64,000 bases of DNA from positions 5,258-69,257 of the forward strand of contig CAXTHJ010000007.1 in assembly GCA_964243985.1 (NCBI GenBank), written 5' to 3'. The translations under genes were made by a program, and so were the position numbers. The DNA comes from CAIOYC01 sp964243985. GTDB taxonomy: Bacteria; Pseudomonadota; Alphaproteobacteria; Caulobacterales; Caulobacteraceae. Below the pieces are notes generated by a model that was not told the DNA's origin, did not search any database, and was given only the letters and a program-made list of their open reading frames with translations. Numbering within the stretch: the first letter of the stretch is position 1; each line of letters begins with the position of its first letter. Shown piece after piece: positions 34,227 to 42,042 of this stretch.

Positions 34227-34456
34227 ATCGTCTCCGGAACCGCTTCAGTTTTCAACGCATGGGTCGACTGGCGCCTCGGACCGTCTGCTTGCACGGGCCT
34301 AGTGTTCCACTCAGACACACCATAATAGATTACGCAGCAAAAAGCGGGCCTGGCGTCGACAAAGCTTACCTAAATCATAGAAATGTCACAGGTGAAGGTC
34401 GAATTTGCCGAAACTCTGCACAAGACAACAATAGCCCAAGCATAAGTTTCCGTCAC

Positions 34457-35755
34457 CTACCGTGACAAGGCGCACGCGCCTGACCCCAGGCCAAGCAATA
34501 TGGCCCAAATCGCTTCGATGGAAACTGTCGCCGGTCCCGCGCTGATCAGGGAGAAGGCGATCAAAAATAAACTACTGCATACAACCCCGCGCATGAGGCC
34601 TTTCAGGTGCCTTGTCTTAAGAGCGGAAAATAAAACCAAGCCGATAATCCAGATCACGCAAACCATAAGGGGTGTCGCGGCAAGTATTCCTCCCTGTTCC
34701 ATCCATGACAAATAGGCGTTCATGGGCATGGGGTAGGCGCTGAGAGCTTCTATATTAAGGCGGTTCATGAACAAAGCGGCCACGGTCCCCTGCGCCCCCA
34801 GCCCATACCCATGCCAGGGAGAGGCCCAGAAGGCGGCCGCGTGGGCCGATCTGGACAACACAGCGTTCGGCTCAGAGGACAGAGAGTTCACGAAGAGGAA
34901 CGAAATTAGGACGGCCAAACCAATGGCTGCGGGGGCCAGCCAGATCAGCACACGGCGCGGCACGCGGTTTTGCTCCCCTCCCGAAAGGGCGGTCCAGGCC
35001 ACCAAAAGGCCGCTCATCGTCAACGCAAGAACCAGGGCTGGCTGATTATGGACGGCCAAAGCGCCCCAACAAACCGTCATCGCGAGGAGAGGCGCATAGA
35101 AGGATCGAATGCGCTTGAACACCGATTCACGAGCGCTCTCCGATCTGGTTCGCCAAGACCCTATGAACCGTTCGGCAGCCAAAACTGAAACGAGGCCGAA
35201 GAAGGCGGCGCCGGGTCCAGAGCCGGTCAACGAAGGCAATAGGGCGCGCCTATAGATCTGCAACACCCGGCTCAGTTCGTCGCCCAAGGCGATCAAGCCG
35301 AACATTCCACCCAAAACTATCAAAGCGTCGGAGGTGGTTCGGGCAGTCTGGCGACGCCTGCCCAGGCGAGTGGCGGTTAAAAACGCGAAAGCGACGCCCA
35401 AAAGCTCGATCAGGCCGATCCATTCCGCCTGCATATCCACCGCGGCGCCGCCAAATGGGGAGTGGACGGTTTGCCAAAGCGGATGGCCGCCGCCGATTGA
35501 AAACGTCGTAGTGCCCAAGGCCAAGCTCGCCATGGCGGCCAGAAACAAGATCGCCGGTGCGGTTAACCCGTAATATCCACCCACTTTTCGCATGGATGGA
35601 AAACAAGCGAGGCTGATAAAGGTCAGGCCGAAGCCGGCGCAGAGCCACAGGTCGATAGCGGGGCCAAAGCCGGGCAAAAGGGTGCACGAGACAGCGGCCA
35701 GTGCGACGCCGGCCGGTTCAATCGTGCGGGGATTGTTCTCCTCTGGGCGACGCAT
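34457..35755 (-). CDS. O-antigen ligase/Wzy-like polysaccharide membrane protein
   Basis: A 432-residue protein with about ten hydrophobic helices and a large loop. The loop motif FWASPWHGYGLGAQGTV, with a preceding SAH, fits the O-antigen ligase/polymerase (Wzy-C) family, in which conserved His and Gly residues act on lipid-linked glycans. It would polymerise or transfer the repeat unit begun by the phosphoglycosyl transferase downstream. ATG at 35755 has only a weak ribosome site. Polymerase and ligase cannot be separated by sequence. Confidence 0.82.
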   Translation of the reverse strand: MRRPEENNPRTIEPAGVALAAVSCTLLPGFGPAIDLWLCAGFGLTFISLACFPSMRKVGGYYGLTAPAILFLAAMASLALGTTTFSIGGGHPLWQTVHSPFGGAAVDMQAEWIGLIELLGVAFAFLTATRLGRRRQTARTTSDALIVLGGMFGLIALGDELSRVLQIYRRALLPSLTGSGPGAAFFGLVSVLAAERFIGSWRTRSESARESVFKRIRSFYAPLLAMTVCWGALAVHNQPALVLALTMSGLLVAWTALSGGEQNRVPRRVLIWLAPAAIGLAVLISFLFVNSLSSEPNAVLSRSAHAAAFWASPWHGYGLGAQGTVAALFMNRLNIEALSAYPMPMNAYLSWMEQGGILAATPLMVCVIWIIGLVLFSALKTRHLKGLMRGVVCSSLFLIAFSLISAGPATVSIEAIWAILLGLGSGACALSR

Positions 35756-35812
35756 AATGAAACTTCAAATCCAATAACCATCACAGCACCAACTCACGCG
35801 ACGCGGGCAGGC

Positions 35813-36349
35813 TCAGGCGTCCGGCAAACGAAAGACCATCGTCCGGGTCGACGGATCTTTTGTCTGGGCCGCTTTGATATGCAGCCAAGTCCTCAAGGCC
35901 GGCGATCGCGCCCATACGCCAAGCTCGTCCAAAGCGCTGTACTTAACGGAGGCGGGAAGGGCCGAGTAGTGATCTAGTACGAAAGACACGCGGGAGGACT
36001 GGGGATCCAGATCGTAGGGCCTGGCGTCGTAAGCATGCCCAAGCGCGCCCGCGCCCACATCGGTTATATCGTTATGTTCAGCGAGGTCGATCTTCGCCAA
36101 CCGCAGCCAAGCATCATCACGGATTGGAGAGACGGCGAGCTCCGCATTGGTTTCGCTGGCGGCCTGGGCGAACGCGCTCCGATTTAGAGCCGCCTGCGCG
36201 ACCGCGGCGTGAGGGGCGGACAGGGGCAGGACCCTGGCCATCGCCAAAGACAAGCCCGCCGCCGGTGCGGCTATGGAAAAGCCTGTTGCCCCGGCGATCA
36301 CAACAAACGTCAAAGCGCCAGCGATGCTGAACCCGTCGATCGCGCGCAC
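35813..36349 (-). CDS. Membrane-anchored TPR-like protein of the polysaccharide cluster
   Basis: A 178-residue protein with an N-terminal hydrophobic helix (ALTFVVIAGATGFSIAAPAAGL) and a helical body with Ala-rich segments such as AVAQAALNRSAFAQAA and DAWLRLAKIDLAEH, reminiscent of tetratricopeptide repeats. Similar short proteins accompany exopolysaccharide genes in alphaproteobacteria. I use GTG at 36349 (MRAIDGFS), with AAAGG eight bases before; the frame is open to a TTG at 36433. Function is not known. Confidence 0.65.
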   Translation of the reverse strand: MRAIDGFSIAGALTFVVIAGATGFSIAAPAAGLSLAMARVLPLSAPHAAVAQAALNRSAFAQAASETNAELAVSPIRDDAWLRLAKIDLAEHNDITDVGAGALGHAYDARPYDLDPQSSRVSFVLDHYSALPASVKYSALDELGVWARSPALRTWLHIKAAQTKDPSTRTMVFRLPDA

Positions 36350-36446
36350 GGCATAGGCCTTTCGATGTGAATGGTCTGGGCAAAGTCCCGGGGGATCAGA
36401 AACTATACTGGCTTGCCGACCCGAGCGTGACAACGACGCTGTAACG

Positions 36447-37382
36447 TCAAGACGCCTTATGGTCTTGATCGCTGGCGATGGCGGCCCAGCGCAAAGGCTG
36501 TCCCGGCGTTTGGCGTTCGATCCACGTGTAACGCACGTCCTGCCAACCCTTTATCCAAGGAGACAGATTATCGAGCACATAGTCACCCTTGTCCGTACCC
36601 ACCACCAGCACGGCGTGAATCTCTCCCCACCCGGTTTTGACGATGGCGATCGACAGGGCGTCAGCGGAAAAACCAGCATCTACTAGCGCTTTGCGTTTTT
36701 CGAGGGCGTAATGTTTGCAGTTTCCAACGGGTCGCGGACCGTCGGTGAGGGGCAAGGTCCAATAGTCTGCGGTCCCAAAAGCCTGCTCATCGCTCATCGG
36801 CTTGATCTTGTCGTTGATGGTTTGATTCACGCCTGTCAGCGCGGCCCAGACCAAGGGCGTCAAATGGATAAAGGGCGCTGACCGTTGCGGCGCGAGGGGG
36901 AAGAGCGGAGGCGTGGAGTTTTTGGTCACAGCGTCAGGCGAAGACGGCGGAGCGGCGCTGCTCGGATCGATGAATTGGATATCGACGATAGGCATGGAAA
37001 GCTCCAACGGCTGAAGCGTCTCCTCCAAAGAAGCGATTGAGGCAGTGGAGACGCTGTGCTCGACAGTCGGCGGCTCGGACACGATTGCGGGCGGCGTTAT
37101 GGAGGTTGGCTGAAGATTAAAGACGTTGGCCCATTGTTGCCCATTCAGAGCGCGCTCCAGTTGTGCGCGATCACGCTCAGCGATGGGCGTGGGCAGGCCG
37201 CATTGATCCGGCCGGCGCTCGCAAAATCTAATATACCCCTGCGGAGCGAATGCCGCAGCGCCGAGATGCATCGGCGTAGAACTCGGCATGACCGTGTCCG
37301 CGCAAGCGGTCAACGACATCAAAGCCGCCACGGCCAGGGTAAGCTTTAAAGGCGCATGCTTTGGTAAAGTTTGGATCCGCAT
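36447..37382 (-). CDS. Transglutaminase-like cysteine peptidase lipoprotein (BTLCP), with insertion
   Basis: A 311-residue predicted lipoprotein: signal peptide to lipobox LTAC with Cys27. The BTLCP family pattern is visible as PQGYIRFCERRPDQC (48-61), then VNQTINDKIKPMSD (185-198), then catalytic Cys222 (GNCKHYALEKR), His256 (GEIHAVLVV) and Asp271 (DYVLDNL). The family is usually near 200 residues; here residues of about 90 to 170 are a Pro/Ser/Thr-rich insertion between the N-terminal part and the catalytic core. The usual GDCEDY is replaced by GNCKHY, but the triad is intact. BTLCPs accompany surface polysaccharide or secretion genes. Confidence 0.86.
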   Translation of the reverse strand: MRIQTLPKHAPLKLTLAVAALMSLTACADTVMPSSTPMHLGAAAFAPQGYIRFCERRPDQCGLPTPIAERDRAQLERALNGQQWANVFNLQPTSITPPAIVSEPPTVEHSVSTASIASLEETLQPLELSMPIVDIQFIDPSSAAPPSSPDAVTKNSTPPLFPLAPQRSAPFIHLTPLVWAALTGVNQTINDKIKPMSDEQAFGTADYWTLPLTDGPRPVGNCKHYALEKRKALVDAGFSADALSIAIVKTGWGEIHAVLVVGTDKGDYVLDNLSPWIKGWQDVRYTWIERQTPGQPLRWAAIASDQDHKAS

Positions 37383-37490
37383 ATCCCAGCTCCGGGTTAT
37401 GCGAATTAAATCTCATGTCTATTTTGATTTAAGGCGAATAAAGACGATTAATAATTAGCTTATAGATACAGTTAAGTCGTGTTAACGGTA

Positions 37491-37506
37491 ATTCTCAGCA
37501 GAGAAT
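37491..37506. repeat. Small perfect hairpin upstream of the BTLCP gene
   Basis: ATTCTC and GAGAAT pair around AGCA in the AT-rich 194-base gap (37383-37576) that should hold the promoter of the polysaccharide cluster. The gap also has several TTAA words, none with proper CtrA spacing. Nothing else is seen there. Confidence 0.4.
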
Positions 37507-37576
37507 ACCGGTTTAAAGCAAGTTCAGCAGAGTAACGATTAAGGGGACTTGCGGAGTAGGGCCAGATGCAGAACTT

Positions 37577-37896
37577 CTAGAACTTGCAGGCCAGCGATGC
37601 GATGACTCTGTTGATGTCATGTTTCCGGCCGGCGTTAGCACCAGTGGAATCTTGATTTAGGTGCGCATAGGTCAAGTTCAGGGAGATTGCGCGGTTCATG
37701 AGATAGGCCGCGCTGACCTGTTCGCTATCGATCTTATCCGTACGGTCGTAGGACCCGTAATCGTCTTGGGTATAGGACACAGCGCCAGATAAGATCAAGT
37801 TCGCAGCAGCTCATGGTCAATTTGCAATGTGGCCGTATTCGCCAAAAACCCGCCGACGTCGAAAATGCCCGAATCTTGAACGCTGCGAGGATATAA
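37577..37896 (-). pseudogene. C-terminal remnant of an outer-membrane beta-barrel (BBP2-like) gene, frameshifted
   Basis: Reading leftward from about 37896, one frame gives SVQDSGIFDVGGFLANTATL and QIDHELLR and then stops. The next frame continues from about 37799 with LILSGAVSYTQDDYGSYDRTD to LTYAHLNQDS and ends INRVIASLACKF. Together these look like the last 105 or so residues of a BBP2/VpsM-type barrel, with the terminal Phe expected for outer-membrane proteins. The break fits loss of one base near 37800. The 5' part of the gene is absent: the remnant starts within about 10 bases of the 3' end of tRNA-Ala. Confidence 0.75.
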
Positions 37897-37904
37897 GCTG
37901 GTCC

Positions 37905-37980
37905 TGGTGGAGCCGAGGGGAGTCGAACCCCTGACCTCCTCATTGCGAACGAGGCGCTCTACCAACTGAGCTACGGCCCC
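37905..37980 (-). tRNA. tRNA-Ala (anticodon CGC)
   Basis: A 76-base cloverleaf with encoded CCA. The acceptor stem GGGGCCG pairs with CGGCTCC (one G-U), the D arm is GCTCAGTTGGTAGAGC, the anticodon stem CCTCG/TGAGG encloses loop TTCGCAA with anticodon CGC, and the T arm is AGGGGTTCGACTCCCCT. It reads GCG codons, frequent in this GC-rich genome. The 3' end borders the barrel-gene remnant. Confidence 0.97.
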
Positions 37981-38119
37981 AGGACTTCTGCGAGGTTGGG
38001 CCTCGCGCGCGGGAGGCGGCACATAAGGTGCGGGGGTCGAGGCTGTCAAGGCGGGTAGGAAACAACCTTGCGGGGCCGGGGCGGTGCGCGATAAGGAGCG
38101 GTTGAGGGAAAATCACACC

Positions 38120-38425
38120 ATGCCTATCGTCGCCGCGCTGCTCTTTATATTCAACGCCCTGATCAGCCTGATCATCGCCGTGGTGATCATCAACGCCATC
38201 ATCTCGTGGCTGATCGCCTTCGATGTGCTGAATATCCGCAATCAGACCGTCTCGCGCATCGTCAGCGCGCTCGACGGCATTACCGAGCCGATGCTGCGGC
38301 CGCTGCGTCGCTTTATCCCCAATCTCGGCGGCATCGACATTACGCCGATCATCCTGATCATCCTCTTGAAGGCGTTGCAGATCGTCGTGAACGGCTTCCT
38401 GGTACCGGCCACCGCCGCCTTCTAG
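38120..38425 (+). CDS. YggT-family membrane protein
   Basis: A 101-residue protein with two hydrophobic regions, LFIFNALISLIIAVVIINAII at the N-terminus and ITPIILIILLKALQIVVNGFL at the C-terminus. Between them is the family loop SALDGITEPMLRPLRRFIPNLGGID. YggT proteins are linked to osmotic stress and to membrane or division processes. ATG at 38120 is used; the upstream open frame is not similar to the family. It is the first gene of a rightward run with the HIT gene 2 bases after it. Confidence 0.93.
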   Translation: MPIVAALLFIFNALISLIIAVVIINAIISWLIAFDVLNIRNQTVSRIVSALDGITEPMLRPLRRFIPNLGGIDITPIILIILLKALQIVVNGFLVPATAAF

Positions 38426-38427
38426 CC

Positions 38428-38859
38428 TTGGCGTTCGTGCTGGATCTGCGTCTGGCGGAAAGCTCGGCGCCTATCTTAGACCTTGGTCTCTGCGAGGCTC
38501 GCCTGCAGTTGGACGCGCGCTTTCCTTGGATCGTGCTGGTTCCCCGCAGGGTGGGTCTAAGGGAGCTTGAAGACCTCAGCGCCGCCGATCTGCAACGGCT
38601 GTTGCCGGAAATCCTGGCGGCTGCGCGAGTGGTGCGGGCCGTCGGGGCGGCTTTGAACAGGCCGGTAGAGAAGCTCAATGTCGGCGCGCTCGGCAATGTC
38701 GTGCCGCAACTGCACGTTCATGTGGTCGGTCGGCACGCTGGGGATGCGGCGTGGCCGGGGCCGGTCTGGGGCGCCGGTCAGGCGGTTTCCTACGCTCGCG
38801 GTGATCTGGACCGGGCATTGGTGGCCGCTAGACAGGTTTTGGCGACGGGCGAGATTTGA
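38428..38859 (+). CDS. HIT-family protein
   Basis: A 143-residue histidine-triad-like protein. ARFPWIVLVPRR is the conserved early motif, NVGALGNVVPQLHVHVVGRH is the triad region, and DAAWPGPVWG ends the domain. Such proteins hydrolyse or transfer nucleotides; the substrate is unknown. The start is TTG at 38428, 2 bases after the yggT stop, giving the usual length; GTG at 38437 is a possible alternative. Confidence 0.88.
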   Translation: MAFVLDLRLAESSAPILDLGLCEARLQLDARFPWIVLVPRRVGLRELEDLSAADLQRLLPEILAAARVVRAVGAALNRPVEKLNVGALGNVVPQLHVHVVGRHAGDAAWPGPVWGAGQAVSYARGDLDRALVAARQVLATGEI

Positions 38860-38872
38860 GGCGCGCGACCCC

Positions 38873-39367
38873 GTGAATCCACCCATAACCGCCGCCGATC
38901 TCTCCGCATTCCTCAATGCCCATGGCCTCGCGCACCACACTCATCATCATCCGCCCGTGTTCCGGGTGGAGGAGGGCGCGGAGATCAAGGCCGCCCTCCC
39001 CGGCGGCCACACCAAGAACCTCTTCCTGAAGGACGCCAAGGGTCACCTTTGGCTGATCTCCGCCTTGGGCGAGACGAAGATCAATTTGAAAACCCTGCCC
39101 TTGACCATCGGCTCGGCGAAGCTGTCGTTCGCGTCTGAGGAGCGGTTGATGACGGCGCTGGGCGTGCGGCCGGGATCTGTCACCGCCTTCGCCCTGATCA
39201 ACGATCCGGAGCACAAGGTAAGATTTGTGCTGGATCGGGCGTTGCTGGAGTATGAGATCGTCAACTTCCACCCGCTTTCCAACAACGCCACCACGGCCAT
39301 CTCGCGAGATGATTTCCTGAAATTCCTCGCCGCCTTGGGCGTTCAGCCGCTATTGGTCGATTTCTGA
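38873..39367 (+). CDS. Prolyl-tRNA editing (YbaK/ProX-like) deacylase
   Basis: A 164-residue protein of the ProRS-associated editing family. HHHPPVFRVEEG, LPGGHTKNLFLKD and the TKINLKTL segment are typical of the free-standing ProX/PrdX group, which removes Ala from tRNA-Pro. GSVTAFALIND and HPLSNNATTAISRDDFLKFL close the domain. The start is GTG at 38873, 13 bases after the HIT gene. Confidence 0.92.
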   Translation: MNPPITAADLSAFLNAHGLAHHTHHHPPVFRVEEGAEIKAALPGGHTKNLFLKDAKGHLWLISALGETKINLKTLPLTIGSAKLSFASEERLMTALGVRPGSVTAFALINDPEHKVRFVLDRALLEYEIVNFHPLSNNATTAISRDDFLKFLAALGVQPLLVDF

Positions 39368-39436
39368 GCCACGCTCTGATTGCGAAATCGGCCCAGGGGG
39401 ACCATTTTCAGGTCTCCCGCAGCGTAAGAGGTTGAG

Positions 39437-40354
39437 ATGTTGGATTTGGGCGGCGCCAAGATGGGCGTCAAAGCAGCCAAGCCGGCTGCCAGCGCCGCGG
39501 TGAAGGACGCCACGGACGCCAGCTTCATGGCGGATGTGGTGGAGGCGTCCCGCACCCAGCCGGTGATCGTGGATTTCTGGGCGCCGTGGTGCGGCCCCTG
39601 CCGCCAGCTGACGCCCATCCTGGAAAAGGTGGTGGCCGCCTCCCACGGCGCCGTGAAGCTGGTGAAGGTGAACATCGACGAGAACCCGGCCATCGCCGGC
39701 CAGCTTCGGGTGCAGTCTATCCCCGCCGTCTTCGCCTTCGCGGATGGTCAGCCGGTGGACGGTTTCCAAGGCGCTCTGCCCGAGAGTCAGGTGAAGGCCT
39801 TTGTGGATCGCCTCGCCGGACCGCCAGAAGCGTCCGATTTGGAAACCTTGCTGGAAATGGCGGCAGAATCCCTCAAGCTCGGCGACATGGGCGGCGCGGC
39901 GCAGGGCTTCGCCCAGGCGCTGCAGATGGATCCGGAGAACGCCAAGGCCATCGCCGGCCTCGCGCGCTGCTACCTTCAAGGCGGGGATGTGGAGCGCGCC
40001 AAGGAAGTTTTGGCCATGGCCAAGCCGGGCGTCAACGATCCCGACCTGACGGCGGTGAAGGCGGCCATCGCCCTCGCCGAGTCCGGCACGAGTGGGGAGG
40101 ACGCGGCTTTGCAGCGGCGCGTCGCCGCCGATCCGGCCGACCTGGATGCCCGGTTTGAACTGGCCGCCGCCTTAGCAGCCAAGGGCGATTTTGCTGGGGC
40201 GACGGATCAGCTCTTGGCCATCATCGCGGCGGACCGGACGTGGAAGGACGGCGTGGCCAAGACCCAGCTATTGACGGTGTTCGAGGCGGCGGGTCCAGGC
40301 TCGGACGTAGCGCGGACAGGACGGCGCAAGCTCTCCTCTCTTCTTTTCGCTTAG
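39437..40354 (+). CDS. cnoX: Thioredoxin-like co-chaperone CnoX
   Basis: A 305-residue protein with an N-terminal thioredoxin domain (WAPWCGPC, Cys52 and Cys55, then TPILEKV) and C-terminal TPR-like helices. Caulobacter CnoX is a redox-active holdase that delivers clients to GroEL and DnaK after oxidative damage; the intact CGPC fits the active form, unlike the E. coli protein. ATG at 39437. A LON-domain gene starts 5 bases after its stop, the usual order. Confidence 0.93.
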   Translation: MLDLGGAKMGVKAAKPAASAAVKDATDASFMADVVEASRTQPVIVDFWAPWCGPCRQLTPILEKVVAASHGAVKLVKVNIDENPAIAGQLRVQSIPAVFAFADGQPVDGFQGALPESQVKAFVDRLAGPPEASDLETLLEMAAESLKLGDMGGAAQGFAQALQMDPENAKAIAGLARCYLQGGDVERAKEVLAMAKPGVNDPDLTAVKAAIALAESGTSGEDAALQRRVAADPADLDARFELAAALAAKGDFAGATDQLLAIIAADRTWKDGVAKTQLLTVFEAAGPGSDVARTGRRKLSSLLFA

Positions 40355-40359
40355 CCACA

Positions 40360-41016
40360 ATGTCCGGCCTTACCCTAGAAACCGTCGAACTGCCGGGGGT
40401 GATACCGGTGTTTCCGCTGGACAGCGTGCTGCTGCCGCCCAGGGGAATCTTGCCCCTCAACATCTTCGAGCCGCGCTACCTGAACATGATCGATGACGCC
40501 ATGGCGGCCGAACGGGTGATCGGCATGGTTCAGACCCGCACCGGCGGCGATCGCGAGCGTCCAACCCTGGCCAGCGTTGGCGGAGCCGGTCGCATCACCA
40601 GTTTCGCGGAAACACAGGATGGTCGGTACCTCGTCACGCTGACTGGCGTGTGCCGGTTCCGGCTCGGTCCGGAGCTTTCGGCGCCTACGCCTTATCGCCA
40701 AGTGCGCGCCGACTTCAAACCGTTCGAGCATGACCTTTCGCCGTCCGAGGAAGAGGGCCAAGGTCGTGACGCGCTGTTGGCCACTTTGAAGCGGTATCTC
40801 AGTGGGCGGAACATGGACATCGATTGGAGCATGGCGGCCGATGCGCCAATGGAGGCCTTGGTGAACAGCCTCTCCATGGCGTTGCCGCTAAGCGGGGCGG
40901 AAAAGCAGGCGCTGCTTGAGGCCCTGACCGTTGCGGATCGCGCCGAGACCTTGACCATCCTCCTGAACATCCAGGCGGCGGGCGAAGATGGCGACGGCTC
41001 CCCTCGGATGCAGTAA
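40360..41016 (+). CDS. LON substrate-binding domain protein (PUA-like)
   Basis: A 218-residue protein consisting of the N-terminal (LON) domain of Lon protease without ATPase or protease parts. IPVFPLDSVLLPPRGILPLNIFEPRY is the family opening in pieces, followed by GVCRFRL. It may bind unfolded substrate or regulate Lon; its role is not known. ATG at 40360 is used; the frame is open further upstream inside cnoX. It is 9 bases before the Trm112-like gene. Confidence 0.9.
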   Translation: MSGLTLETVELPGVIPVFPLDSVLLPPRGILPLNIFEPRYLNMIDDAMAAERVIGMVQTRTGGDRERPTLASVGGAGRITSFAETQDGRYLVTLTGVCRFRLGPELSAPTPYRQVRADFKPFEHDLSPSEEEGQGRDALLATLKRYLSGRNMDIDWSMAADAPMEALVNSLSMALPLSGAEKQALLEALTVADRAETLTILLNIQAAGEDGDGSPRMQ

Positions 41017-41025
41017 AGAGGGTTC

Positions 41026-41229
41026 ATGACCAAACCCGCCACCTCCTCCGCTGAAGTCGATCCGCGCCTTTTAGAGGTGCTGGTCTGCCCTCTGACCCGG
41101 GGTCCTCTCGACTATGATCGGGAAAAGCAGGAGCTGATCAGCCGCAAGGCCAAGCTCGCCTACCCCATCCGCGACGGCGTGCCGATCATGCTGGCCGAAG
41201 AGGCTCGGCCCCTGGACGAGGCGGGATGA
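41026..41229 (+). CDS. Trm112-family small protein
   Basis: A 67-residue protein with the bacterial Trm112 pattern: LLEVLVCPLTRGPLDYD, then ELISRKAKLAYPIRDGVPIML. Only one Cys of the zinc knuckle is present, as in YcaR-type members. These proteins can activate methyltransferases. It overlaps the DUF971 gene by 4 bases (ATGA). Confidence 0.93.
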   Translation: MTKPATSSAEVDPRLLEVLVCPLTRGPLDYDREKQELISRKAKLAYPIRDGVPIMLAEEARPLDEAG

Positions 41230-41693
41230 TCACCGCGCCGTGGCCGCTGGAGCTGCGTCTTTTGCGGACGGCGCGTATCCTGGAGATCGATTTCGACGAC
41301 GGAGGGCGTTTTTTCCTTCCCGCATCGCTGCTGCGCGCCATGACCCCGTCGGCGGCGGACCGTGGTCACGGTGGGGTAACCGAAAAGCCTCTTCCCAAAC
41401 GCTTCGACACCGTGAGCCTTACAGATGCGCAGGCCGTCGGCGCCTATGCCGTGCGGCTGGTGTTCGACGATGGGCACGACAGCGGCATCTACACCTGGGA
41501 GGCGCTGCATCGCTTTGGCCGGGACAAGGATCGGCTTCTAGCCGAACACGAATCGGCGTTTACGGGCGGGGGTCATCCGGGGCCGGGTGATTGCGCGCGA
41601 GGCTTTTTATCAGCTCCAGCACCTGCCGGCGAACCTGCGAATCCGCGATCTTGGAAAACTCCGTCACCAGTTCATGCCCCTCGGCGCTGCTGA
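41226..41693 (+). CDS. DUF971 protein with an unusual C-terminal extension
   Basis: A 155-residue protein. Residues 1-113 match DUF971 (gamma-butyrobetaine hydroxylase-like N-terminal domain): WPLELRLL, LEIDFDDGGRFFLPASLLRA, YAVRLVFDDGHDSGIYTWEALHRFG. The usual end comes soon after this. Here the frame continues about 40 residues with Pro/Gly/Ala-rich sequence lying antisense to the convergent XRE gene. The extension is probably read-through after loss of the original stop. A role in Fe-S or iron enzymes has been suggested for the family. Confidence 0.85.
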   Translation: MITAPWPLELRLLRTARILEIDFDDGGRFFLPASLLRAMTPSAADRGHGGVTEKPLPKRFDTVSLTDAQAVGAYAVRLVFDDGHDSGIYTWEALHRFGRDKDRLLAEHESAFTGGGHPGPGDCARGFLSAPAPAGEPANPRSWKTPSPVHAPRRC

Positions 41694-42000
41694 TGAAGTC
41701 GTGCACGAAAGGTTTGCTATCGTTTTCCGAGACGCTGCCGTTTTCGCCCAGGGGATCAGGAAGGCCTCGAAAAAAGTATTCAATCGACGCGGACAAGGTT
41801 TTGGCGATCTCGAACAGCTTGGAGGCGCTGACGCGATTCGAGCCCTTTTCGTACTTCTGCACCTGCTGGAAGGTCAGTCCGAGCTGTTCAGCTAACTTCT
41901 CTTGGCTGACGCGCACCTCCTTGCGGCGGGCGCGGATACGCTGACCCACATGGATGTCGATCGGATTGGGTATCCTGTCGTCGATCGTCCCGCTTCCCAT
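41560..42000 (-). CDS. XRE-family (Cro/CI-type) transcriptional regulator
   Basis: A 146-residue regulator common in alphaproteobacteria. The helix-turn-helix is VGQRIRARRKEVRVSQEKLAE followed by QLGLTFQQVQKYEKGSNRVSASKLFEIA at about residues 17-66. The C-terminal half has FFRGLPD and ends LELIKSLARNHPAPDD. ATG at 42000 has a GGAG site. Its 3' 134 bases overlap the convergent DUF971 frame. It may be autoregulatory; target genes are not evident. Confidence 0.9.
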   Translation of the reverse strand: MGSGTIDDRIPNPIDIHVGQRIRARRKEVRVSQEKLAEQLGLTFQQVQKYEKGSNRVSASKLFEIAKTLSASIEYFFRGLPDPLGENGSVSENDSKPFVHDFISSAEGHELVTEFSKIADSQVRRQVLELIKSLARNHPAPDDPRP

Positions 42001-42042
42001 AAGGCCCCGCTCCACACACCGTCGTCGTTTTTGGAGCGATTG

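Noticed and set aside
36523..36528. CACGTG core in the BTLCP gene as a third parS
   Set aside because: Only about half of the flanking consensus bases match and it lies inside a coding region far from the other sites.
37472..37485. TTAA pair upstream of the BTLCP gene as a CtrA box
   Set aside because: The spacer is six bases, not seven, and the region is AT-rich enough for chance TTAA words.
37577..37798. The barrel fragment as an intact 73-residue gene
   Set aside because: It starts only at a TTG without a ribosome site, and the upstream sequence in another frame continues the same barrel family, so it is a pseudogene fragment.
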